The notes beneath the pieces were generated by a model that saw only the letters and a program-made list of their open reading frames with translations, was not told the origin of the DNA and did no database searches. Both the position numbers and the translations under genes were made by a program. DNA of 5,032 nt from CAYJXK01 sp964374115 (GTDB taxonomy: Bacteria > Patescibacteriota > Patescibacteriia > Magasanikbacterales > UBA922), in assembly GCA_964374115.1 (NCBI GenBank), contig CAYJXK010000042.1:1-5032 (forward strand). Direction: 5' to 3'. The number at the start of each line of letters is the position of its first letter. Position 1 is the stretch's first letter. Shown piece after piece: positions 1-5,032 of this stretch.

Positions 1-56
1 TTCTTTGGTTTGGTTTAAAAAATGAGGTAAAAAGAGTTTCGTAATTCAAAGCTCAT

Positions 57-65
57 AGCACCTCC
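57..65 (-). promoter_or_regulatory. Strong ribosome-binding site GGAGGTG
   Basis: On the minus strand, seven bases match the anti-Shine-Dalgarno complement (GGAGGTG, 65-59). They are followed two bases later by an ATG at 56-54. Counted from GGAGG the gap to this ATG is only 4 bases, while a TTG at 49-47 lies 11 bases away. It is the only clear Shine-Dalgarno in the window and marks a gene start heading out of the left edge. Confidence 0.5.
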
Positions 66-147
66 GTATTACTATCTCGATTCTCTCTATGAGATGAATG
101 AGATAAGAATACTTGTTTGGAAGGCGGACTATCCGTCTTCACTCCTA

Positions 148-176
148 TCAATATTTTGCCTTTAGCAACCTGTAAA
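148..176 (-). promoter_or_regulatory. Possible weak promoter for the leftward gene
   Basis: On the minus strand, TTTACA (176-171) and TATTGA (153-148) are separated by exactly 17 bases, downstream of the terminator. The -35-like box matches the sigma70 consensus at five of six positions but the -10-like box at only three. It would start transcription near 141. It is plausible mainly because a gene behind a terminator needs a promoter. Confidence 0.28.
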
Positions 177-199
177 ATCTATTGAAAATTTTGAGAAAC

Positions 200-231
200 A
201 AAAAATATCGCTCAACCGAGCGACATTTTTT
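200..231. terminator. Bidirectional rho-independent terminator
   Basis: The hairpin TCGCTC (208-213), loop AACC, GAGCGA (218-223) is flanked by an A-run (200-205) and T-runs (226-231, 233-237). The flanks can pair with each other, apart from one mismatch (207/224). On the minus strand it follows the TAG at 244-246 and ends in a U-rich tract, so it closes the transketolase/kinase-like unit. On the plus strand it could stop a transcript arriving from the left. Confidence 0.88.
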
Positions 232-243
232 ATTTTTATCTCT

Positions 244-784
244 CTACAGCTTCTGAAGTATACCAATATTCAGATCTTTTGGCGGATCAAAACGAATAGT
301 AAAGGCGTGGAGCTTGCCAGTGACATGGATTCCCAGAGATTTTTCGGTTTCCTGCCTCACTAGCGTCGAGAGCGGAGTTATCAACTTTCCCTGAAGATCA
401 TTGCGATATTTTGCGTAATTTGATGTTGGCAGATCAGTATTTTTGAGCATTTTGTTTCTGTGTTGGATGAAATGTTTGAGTAGTGCGATCGTTGCCTTTT
501 TGGAAGGAATCTCCTCTGAAGAAAATTGTTTGCCGCGGATGAAAATTTCGTTTTGTGCTTCATCAATCAAAAGATCAAATGTTTCAGCGTGTATGTCATC
601 CATCGAGATGGTCGTACGCTTCCACTCCCCATTGTGCTGTGAGTGCAACACGCAAACACTCGCGTCGGCAAACCTTGAAGACAACCCTTGCGTAAGCCAT
701 TGTTCAACGCGTAAACCATCTGACCCCCAGCCATCACGCCAGGAAGCAAAATCAATATGAATGTTTTGACTAATTGTTTTTGGA
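244..784 (-). pseudogene. Segment 3: C-terminal winged-helix domain, shifted frame
   Basis: After the -1 shift the protein resumes with IHIDFASWRDGWG and LRVEQWLTQGLSSRFADA and runs to a TAG at 244-246. The last roughly 100 residues (from FDLLIDEAQNEIFIRGKQ onward) follow a strand, helix, helix, recognition-helix, hairpin order. They contain SSEEIPSKKATIALLKHF, NTDLPTSNYAKYRNDLQGK and a terminal HVTGKLHAFTIRF hairpin. This recalls the OmpR/PhoB-type winged helix, in which a short beta strand set precedes the helices, but that is an inference from pattern only. The segment could be opened from a TTG at 684 but has no ribosome-binding site there, so it is best taken as the tail of the broken upstream gene. 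The stop is followed after a dozen bases by the terminator. Confidence 0.55.
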
Positions 785-1112
785 ATTCTCCCACCAGACC
801 AATAATGTGATCACGAAACATATGTGGAGGAGCAAATAACAGGATATTCCCATCCTGCACGCCAAAACGAAAAACCCGCATCCCGATAGGCACGCGCGCG
901 CTCGACGCCACGTCACGAATTTTCCGTATCATATGTTGCAGATGTTCTGAAGGAGGCTCTTCAAACGGCGCCGCAATCGTCATGAATGAATCGAACGCGT
1001 TTAAAAAAATCTTGTACGGCCGCTGAATCAATTTTTTTCATACAGCGTGCAGAGCGATCGCAAAAAAATACAGATGATGGGGCACTTGTCCCAAAAGAAA
1101 CTGGTGATAGGC
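785..1112 (-). pseudogene. Segment 2: GHMP motif-3-like region after the stop
   Basis: Beyond the TAA the same frame continues as AYHQFLLGQVPHHLYFF, then meets a TGA at 1038-1040, then reads NAFDSFMTIAAPFEEPPSEH and GMRVFRFGVQDGNILLFAPP. The last stretch (strand, glycine-bearing loop, strand, then a helix MFRDHIIGLV) fits the ferredoxin-like C-terminal half of GHMP kinases around motif 3. The piece between an A7 run (1032-1038) and a T7 run (1003-1009) also reads sensibly in another frame (MKKIDSAAVQDFF). The damage here may therefore be two compensating one-base shifts and not a simple nonsense codon. No convincing independent start or ribosome-binding site is seen; a TTG at 1031 would open it only formally. 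Confidence 0.55.
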
Positions 1113-2150
1113 TTATCCTTGCGCCTGGTGCTGGGTCAAAAATGGCGGGCAATGCTCATCGGTGGGGACTGAGGTTGCGGCAAAGAGCGCGGCCATATCT
1201 TTTTGTAATCTGGAAAAAAGTGGCGCGATCACTTTGTGATAGTATTCAATAGCAACGAATGGCTCACTGGTTGTCGCGGGATGCACACTTATGACATCGA
1301 GTGGAAAATGGCCTGAGATAGGCATAAGCTCTTCCAGTTTCAATGTCCACCAACGCACATGATCCAGAGGCGAGAGATCATCAATGACTGCCGCGGGTGA
1401 AAGGGCACGAAGCGGCGTCGTGCTGGTGCCGCCCCGTTCTTCTGTCACCGAAACAGTTGGATGCGGTGTGTCGGTGGAACAAGTGAAAATGACACCATTG
1501 GAAACCGCGCCAAAAAAAGACGCCGCGAACAGTTTGATTGCCTCGTTGTGCATTTCTCGAAATCGGAGGCCACGTTCACTTTTTCCGTTCCAGACGTCGT
1601 CGCCAGTGAGCGCGACCATGTGGGCAAGTTCCTCTTTTGTTACCGCGTCATACAAAAGATACAATGCGGCGATGAGCCCAATTTCGGCCGCGGTATCAAA
1701 ACCGGTTCCTTCTGATTTTTCAAACAGAAACTCAAAACGCAGTCCGCCGCTTCTTTTTCCCAACCAGCCTTTTTTCTTCATAAACGATTGAAGCGAAGGC
1801 AACACGTTTGACCAGCGCAAAAATTCGTATTCCACTTTCGCAAACGCTTGCTGTTCACTGAGGTACGCCAGCGCTGAGCCGATCTCCACACCTTCTCGGG
1901 AATCCGTTGTCGAGCAGCCGATGTAGGCTCGAAAAGGCAACTTCATGGAGACACTCGGAGCGCCGACGAGCCAGGCCGAACCTCGAGACAGCCATATGGA
2001 CATGTTGATGGAGATAACCAAATTATTTGAAGAAAAAAATTTTTTATAGACGTCAGGAAATCGCTCTTGAAGCGACGTCGTATTTTCTTGTCGGGAAGGA
2101 AGAATAATTGGCTTAAAACATGATGAAAATTTTTTCAAACCGTTGGGCAA
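1113..2150 (-). pseudogene. Segment 1: GHMP-kinase-like core
   Basis: This is the longest open piece, 345 codons from the TTG at 2150 to an in-frame TAA. Visible blocks, numbered from that TTG, are SINMSIWLSRGSAWLVG (47-63), FRAYIGCSTTDSREGVEIG (73-91), and EGTGFDTAAEIGLIAALYLL (147-166). The last of these has the glycine-rich turn plus helix expected of GHMP motif 2. It is followed by KLFAASFFGAVSNGVIFTC (206-224), like the post-motif-2 helix and strand, and HFPLDVISVHPATTSEP (281-297). There is no textbook motif 1 (RTPLRISFxGG-like) at the N-terminus, so this is a divergent member or a relative. Cytoplasmic, with no signal or membrane segment. It could give a truncated product if translated, but the motif-3 region lies beyond the stop. 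The function is unknown. Confidence 0.6.
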
Positions 2151-2209
2151 CCGATGATAGGACTTTCGCGTTTGCGAAATTCCTAAAGATACATGCGAGG
2201 AGTCAATAA

Positions 2210-4057
2210 TTATAGTGCGATTTTTTTCACTTTTTTCACAATTGCTCCTGCTGAAATTTCCTCGTAGTCCAATAGCTCCTCTAACTTTCCACTTTTTGGC
2301 ATTTTCCTCACTGCAAGCGAATACGTCGGCCGAACGACCACGCCACTGCCGCAGATCGCTTCATACAATCCGCCTTCTGGATAATGATCTTCGACCACGA
2401 TGAGCGTCTGGGTATCTTTACACGCTTGCGTGATAATCTTAGTATCCAATGGCTTCACAGAATACATATCAATAACCCGTATTATAATTCCCTCTTTTTT
2501 AAGTTCTGTATAGGCTTTGAGCGCTTCATGAACGGTAATACCAGCGCCAATCACAGTGACGACATCATCTTTGCTTTTTTTCAATGTTTTTGATCCGCCG
2601 ATCGGAAAACGTTCGTCGGTTTTATACAAAATCGGCGTATCCATGCGCGTTGTGCGAAGATAGACGATGCCGTGATACGATATTGCTTCTTCAACCAATC
2701 GCTCCATCGCGACAGCGTCCGATGGATAGAGAACCACGCTCCCATGCACTGCGCGAAACAGCGCGATATCTTCGAGTCCCATTTGCGATGGGCCGTCTTC
2801 GCCGATGGAAACGCCCGCGTGAGAGCCAACAAATTTGATATTGGCATTCGAATACTGGCTCATGCGAATCTGATCAAACGCACGGGTGAAAAATGCGGCA
2901 AATGTAGACACGAAGGGAATTTTTCCTCGGCGTGAAAGCCCAAGCGCTGCCCCCACCATATTCTGCTCTGCGATAAACATTTCAAAAAATCTCTTCGGAT
3001 GTTCTTTTTGAAAAATCTCAGCATATGTAGAATTACTCACCTCCGCGTCGAGTGCGACAATATCCGGAATGGTTTTCCCAACTCTCGCCAGAGCGATCCC
3101 ATATGCTTTACGAGTGGAAACTTTTTGATCTTTTTTATAAAAGAAAAACTGAAAAATGTTTCCCTCGACTTTTGACTTGAGACTTTTGACTTGAGACTTC
3201 AATGGCATTGCCATCTTCCCCCGCACATTTTTATCAATTTCTCCCAATTCCTTGAGAGCCTTCTCAAGCTCTTCTTGCGACAAAGGCCGTCCATGCCATC
3301 CTTCTTTATTTTCAAGAAAACTCAGGCCTTTGCCTTTGATCGTGCGCGCAATAATGGCAGTGGGTCTGCCTTTCATTGCTTTTGCTTTTGCGTATGCATC
3401 AACACACGCAGAAATAGAATGACCGTCTGGAACAATAATCGTATTCCAACCAAAGGCTACCATTTTCTTTTTATATGCGATGAGATCATAGCCATGCATC
3501 GTTTCTCCGCGCTGCCCCAAACGATTCACATCAACAATCGCGACCAGATTGTCGAGTCTATAATACGCAGCCAAAGCACATGCCTCCCATACTGATCCTT
3601 CACTCATCTCACTATCTCCGAGAAGGGCGTATGTCCGATATGAAAGTTTATCGAGATATTTTGCATTGAGCGCCACGCCAACCCCGACAGAAAGACCCTG
3701 CCCGAGCGATCCGGTCGCGACTTCGGTATATGGAAATGCCATAGTCGGGTGGCCCTCGAGTCGAGAACCAAATTGTCTGAGAGTGAAAAGTTCTTCCTCA
3801 GTAACTTCACCCGCCGCTGCCCAGAGAGAATAAAATAACGGAGACGCATGGCCTTTGGAAAAAATTAATCGGTCATTACGAGGGTTCCCAGGGTTTTGAA
3901 GATCAAAATGAAAAAAATCACCACCAAACATGAGCGCGGTCATAAGTTCGACTCCGGAGAGTGATGACGTGGGGTGGCCGGATCCGGCCGCAGTGGTTGA
4001 TGTGAGGATGAAATAACGGATGAGGCGGGTGAGAGCGTCGAGTTTGATAGATGTCAT
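2210..4057 (-). CDS. tkt: Transketolase, short animal-like type
   Basis: Transketolase moves two-carbon ketol units between sugar phosphates in the cytoplasm, using thiamine diphosphate (TPP) and a divalent metal. The 615 residues hold the full set: SGHP (26-29), KGHAS (68-72), GHP (102-104), TGSLGQGLS (115-123), and the TPP/metal motif GDSEMSEGS (147-155) with D148 and N178. They also include WHGRPL (254-259), the pyrimidine-domain start STRKAYG (314-320), AEQN with catalytic-type E364 (363-366), TFAAFFTRAFDQIR, and SIGEDGPSQM. Length and motif wording match the short transketolases of animals (about 620 aa) better than the 660-residue E. coli type. The N- and C-terminal halves, separate genes in some archaea and bacteria, are fused here. 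The linker (about 280-313) contains a repeat-encoded KS/KV stretch and a hydrophobic FQFFFY. The start is the ATG at 4057, with no clear Shine-Dalgarno. The TAA stop abuts the next reading frame, implying co-transcription. It is intact. Confidence 0.97.
   Translation of the reverse strand: MTSIKLDALTRLIRYFILTSTTAAGSGHPTSSLSGVELMTALMFGGDFFHFDLQNPGNPRNDRLIFSKGHASPLFYSLWAAAGEVTEEELFTLRQFGSRLEGHPTMAFPYTEVATGSLGQGLSVGVGVALNAKYLDKLSYRTYALLGDSEMSEGSVWEACALAAYYRLDNLVAIVDVNRLGQRGETMHGYDLIAYKKKMVAFGWNTIIVPDGHSISACVDAYAKAKAMKGRPTAIIARTIKGKGLSFLENKEGWHGRPLSQEELEKALKELGEIDKNVRGKMAMPLKSQVKSLKSKVEGNIFQFFFYKKDQKVSTRKAYGIALARVGKTIPDIVALDAEVSNSTYAEIFQKEHPKRFFEMFIAEQNMVGAALGLSRRGKIPFVSTFAAFFTRAFDQIRMSQYSNANIKFVGSHAGVSIGEDGPSQMGLEDIALFRAVHGSVVLYPSDAVAMERLVEEAISYHGIVYLRTTRMDTPILYKTDERFPIGGSKTLKKSKDDVVTVIGAGITVHEALKAYTELKKEGIIIRVIDMYSVKPLDTKIITQACKDTQTLIVVEDHYPEGGLYEAICGSGVVVRPTYSLAVRKMPKSGKLEELLDYEEISAGAIVKKVKKIAL
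3167..3199 (-). repeat. AAGTC heptamer tandem run inside transketolase
   Basis: On the minus strand five AAGTC cores follow each other at 7-base spacing, alternating AAGTCTC and AAGTCAA, with the last copy cut to AAGTC. The same run can be seen as a 14-bp unit (GACTTTTGACTTGA on the plus strand) repeated perfectly at 3167-3180 and 3181-3194 plus five more bases. It encodes residues 287-297 (KSQVKSLKSKV) of the transketolase linker between the TPP domain and the pyrimidine domain. The length is 33 bases, so the downstream frame is kept. Confidence 0.9.
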
Positions 4058-4093
4058 AATAATCTATGATATCGCCTTTCTTGTTCTTCTTCA

Positions 4094-4121
4094 AGAGTAT
4101 AAAAAACAGAGTATAAAAAAC
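4094..4121. repeat. Perfect 14-bp tandem duplication upstream of transketolase
   Basis: AGAGTATAAAAAAC occurs twice head to tail (4094-4107 and 4108-4121) in the 100-base spacer before the transketolase start. On the minus strand each copy contributes TTTTTTATACT, so a -10-like TATACT hexamer is present twice (about 4096-4101 and 4110-4115). No good -35 box lies 16-18 bases before either copy, so promoter activity is only a suggestion. Confidence 0.85.
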
Positions 4122-4157
4122 CGCCCACAAACTTCGCAGAGGAGGAGATTTTTGGTT

Positions 4158-4802
4158 TCACTCGGGAATGTCCAATGTCTTTCCATGTTCCAACACGACC
4201 ATTTCAATCCCCTTCGCTTCTAAAATATTTTTGGGGAGCGCGTGAAATGGTCCACCGATTTTCAAAAAACCATCATGAATCGGAAAACATTTTTTCGGTT
4301 TTATTTTTTCCGCCCAATCAAGCGTCATTTCCAACCGAAGCCACGGTGCCACGACTGGAAGAGCAAGAATGTCGATTGATTGTGGAGGTATGACATCAAC
4401 GGCATCACCTGGGTGAAATAATTTTTCACCAATGAGAAGGCCTGTATTATCAAAATGAGGAAATGTATGATAAATAACCGCATGATCTTTCCCAAACCCC
4501 TCAACCACCATACCACGTATCTCCACCCTCTCCCCATCCACAAACCGATTCCACGCCATTCCAGCTCCAGTCAAGATCTTCCCAGCTCCGTCATTGGTAT
4601 AAATTGGTACGCCTGGATTGTTTTGCAGGAGCGGAGATAAGGATTCAGGGTGGCAATGATCCGCGTGTTCGTGAGTAATAAAAATGGCGTCGATGTTTTC
4701 GAGCGTGGTGTGGCCTTCGCTATAACAGCCCGGATCGATAAGGATGCGGGCGTTGTTTTGTTCGATAAGGAGGCACGAATGGCCGAATTTGGTGATGAAC
4801 AT
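4158..4802 (-). CDS. Metallo-beta-lactamase-fold hydrolase, UlaG-like
   Basis: A 214-residue soluble protein with the metallo-beta-lactamase fold, in the branch that includes UlaG (L-ascorbate-6-phosphate lactonase) and many uncharacterised hydrolases. It opens with the family's typical strand ITKFGHSCLLIE (residues 3-14), then LIDPG (21-25). The metal-binding motif HEHADH lies at 44-49, and further likely ligands are in HFD (116-118), HPGD (130-133) and PIHDG (174-178), so the dinuclear metal site looks complete. No signal peptide or membrane segment is seen, which suggests a cytoplasmic enzyme. The ATG at 4802 is the only usual start before an in-frame TAG upstream. No Shine-Dalgarno is visible, and a hairpin repeat ends 13 bases before the start. 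The stop is TGA. The substrate cannot be told from sequence. The fold is near certain; ascorbate metabolism specifically is not supported by any neighbour. Confidence 0.93.
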   Translation of the reverse strand: MFITKFGHSCLLIEQNNARILIDPGCYSEGHTTLENIDAIFITHEHADHCHPESLSPLLQNNPGVPIYTNDGAGKILTGAGMAWNRFVDGERVEIRGMVVEGFGKDHAVIYHTFPHFDNTGLLIGEKLFHPGDAVDVIPPQSIDILALPVVAPWLRLEMTLDWAEKIKPKKCFPIHDGFLKIGGPFHALPKNILEAKGIEMVVLEHGKTLDIPE

Positions 4803-4815
4803 ATTGATGCAAAAC

Positions 4816-4843
4816 GTAGAGACGCATTGCTATGCGTCTTTAC
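4816..4843. repeat. Imperfect palindromic hairpin repeat
   Basis: GTAGAGACGCAT (4816-4827), loop TGCT, ATGCGTCTTTAC (4832-4843) forms a 12-bp stem with a single G-T wobble on the plus strand (A-C mismatch on the minus strand). No T-run follows, so it is not a typical terminator. It resembles GTAGAGACGC-type dispersed palindromes that I recall from cyanobacteria and some candidate-phyla genomes, though I cannot verify copy number here. On the minus strand it would lie in the leader of the hydrolase mRNA, 13 bases before the ATG. Confidence 0.75.
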
Positions 4844-4949
4844 CGAGATAGGGTAGATTGATAAGGGTATTTTAGGCGCAAGATACCATTTGTGCAAGTT
4901 TCCTCCGCCACATCCCCCACAATCGACACCGTTGCCAAAAAAACAGTAT

Positions 4950-4978
4950 TTGACTAATACAACAACTCGACATAATAT
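4950..4978 (+). promoter_or_regulatory. Sigma70-type promoter facing out of the window
   Basis: TTGACT (4950-4955) and TAATAT (4973-4978) are separated by exactly 17 bases, close to the sigma70 consensus in both boxes. The start of transcription would fall near 4985. No start codon with an open frame follows before the window ends (the ATG at about 5016 runs straight into TAA), so the gene driven must start beyond 5032, divergent from the hydrolase. Confidence 0.6.
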
Positions 4979-4988
4979 ATACAAACTG

Positions 4989-5003
4989 GTATACTTTGTA
5001 TAC
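4989..5003. promoter_or_regulatory. Operator-like GTATAC-TTT-GTATAC site
   Basis: Two copies of the self-complementary hexamer GTATAC are separated by TTT, making a 15-bp near-perfect dyad that is also a direct repeat. It begins about four bases after the expected start point of the plus-strand promoter, a classic position for a repressor site. It also overlaps a weak minus-strand promoter-like pair (TTGTTT at 5025-5020, 17-base spacer, TATACA at 5002-4997) that could serve the hydrolase, so one protein could control both directions. The regulator is unknown. Confidence 0.4.
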
Positions 5004-5032
5004 ATTCATAAAAAGATGTAAACAAACTATCT

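Larger units (their letters stand above)
1..199 (-). other. Unresolved start region of a leftward gene
   Basis: This stretch lies between the terminator and the left edge. Three overlapping minus-strand readings are possible. (a) A GTG at 142 (or TTG at 151) opens a frame of about 30 codons (VKTDSPPSKQVFLSHSS...) ending in a TGA at 53-55. (b) An ATG at 56 overlaps that TGA as ATGA and gives only 13 codons (MSFELRNSFYLIF) to a TAA at 15-17. (c) A TTG at 49 stays open to the window edge (NYETLFTSFFKPNQR). A stem of GAAG-CGGA type at 120-140 with a 3-base loop sits in the possible leader. None of these can be chosen without the sequence to the left. I recognise no product. Confidence 0.3.
244..2150 (-). 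pseudogene. Broken GHMP-kinase-like/winged-helix gene
   Basis: Three consecutive segments read as one protein of about 640 residues but are not in one uninterrupted frame. In the first frame there is a TAA at 1113-1115 and a TGA at 1038-1040. The protein-like reading then jumps by -1 somewhere in about 763-785 and continues in a second frame to the TAG at 244-246. The only normal start in frame is a TTG at 2150, yet the frame stays open and protein-like (ISQTRKSYHRL) back to 2213, where it overlaps the transketolase stop. The N-terminal two thirds resemble a divergent GHMP-type kinase and the last 100 residues a winged-helix domain. It directly follows the transketolase and is closed by the terminator at 200-231. 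It could be a decaying gene, a set of assembly errors, or (least likely) recoding. I am sure of the frame breaks, fairly sure it is a single gene, and only moderately sure of the GHMP assignment. Confidence 0.75.

Noticed and set aside
763..785. Programmed -1 ribosomal frameshift
   Set aside because: The site has short A-runs but no clear slippery heptamer followed by a stem or pseudoknot, and the same gene carries other stops. Decay or error is simpler.
1038..1040. UGA read as glycine (alternative code 25) or selenocysteine
   Set aside because: A TAA also interrupts the same frame, the hydrolase ends naturally at a TGA, and a frameshift is needed downstream anyway, so recoding would not rescue the gene.
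1384..1791. Plus-strand open frame of 135 codons
   Set aside because: It lies wholly opposite the kinase-like core, whose minus-strand reading has coherent motifs. The plus-strand product is rich in S, P and R with no recognisable pattern or ribosome-binding site.
2164..2179. Hairpin TTTCGC-GTTT-GCGAAA after the transketolase stop as a terminator
   Set aside because: The stem is 6 bp with no T-run after it, and it lies within a frame that looks coding.
3191..3595. Plus-strand open frame of 134 codons
   Set aside because: It is antisense to the well-supported transketolase and gives a cysteine- and phenylalanine-rich sequence typical of a shadow frame.
3918..4130. Minus-strand frame running from the spacer into the transketolase, with a hydrophobic WAVFYTLFFILL start
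   Set aside because: The hydrophobic run is simply the translation of the T-rich duplicated spacer, and the rest is out of frame with the transketolase.
4864..4885. Small inverted repeat GGTAT...ATACC
   Set aside because: The arms are only five bases with a 12-base loop, which is within chance expectation.
4571..5005. Minus-strand open frame of 144 codons with a CGGCGGG stretch and an SD-like GGAGG near a TTG
   Set aside because: Most of it overlaps the hydrolase in the wrong frame, and the product is serine- and threonine-rich without domains. The GGAGG is probably chance.

Overview
The window suggests a small-genome bacterium, most likely from the Candidate Phyla Radiation (Patescibacteria, Parcubacteria-like). 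The reasons are compact same-strand packing, start codons without clear Shine-Dalgarno sequences on the two best genes, and a distinctive kinase-like protein that I associate from memory with these lineages. No marker gene is present, so the placement is tentative. All recognisable genes lie on the minus strand and read right to left.

Region by region, in transcription order. (1) 4803-5032 is a 230-base non-coding end. It carries a strong plus-strand sigma70-type promoter (4950-4978) facing out of the window, a GTATAC-TTT-GTATAC operator-like site just after it, and an imperfect palindromic hairpin repeat (4816-4843) just before the next gene. (2) 4158-4802 encodes an intact metallo-beta-lactamase-fold hydrolase of UlaG type. 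(3) 4058-4157 is a 100-base spacer with a perfect 14-bp tandem duplication. (4) 2210-4057 encodes an intact, short, animal-like transketolase (615 aa). Its inter-domain linker is partly encoded by a run of AAGTC-based heptamers. (5) 244-2150, with an open frame reaching back to 2213, is a roughly 640-660-codon gene for a GHMP-kinase-like protein with a probable C-terminal winged-helix domain. It is broken by an in-frame TAA, an in-frame TGA (or a short frame excursion around it) and a clear -1 frameshift, and it has no conventional start codon. (6) 200-231 is a bidirectional intrinsic terminator closing this cluster. (7) 1-199 is the probable start region of another minus-strand gene, with a strong GGAGGTG ribosome-binding site and overlapping mini-ORFs that cannot be resolved here.

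The transketolase supplies the non-oxidative pentose phosphate shuffle between sugar phosphates. The kinase-like gene follows it with no gap and was probably co-transcribed. It may have been a sugar-related enzyme or a regulator, but as sequenced it cannot give a full-length protein. The hydrolase is separated by a repeat-bearing spacer and its role is not tied to the others by sequence. I found no phage, CRISPR, transposase or RNA gene. The items of most interest are the decayed kinase/winged-helix gene and three small repeat elements: the heptamer run, the 14-bp duplication and the palindrome.
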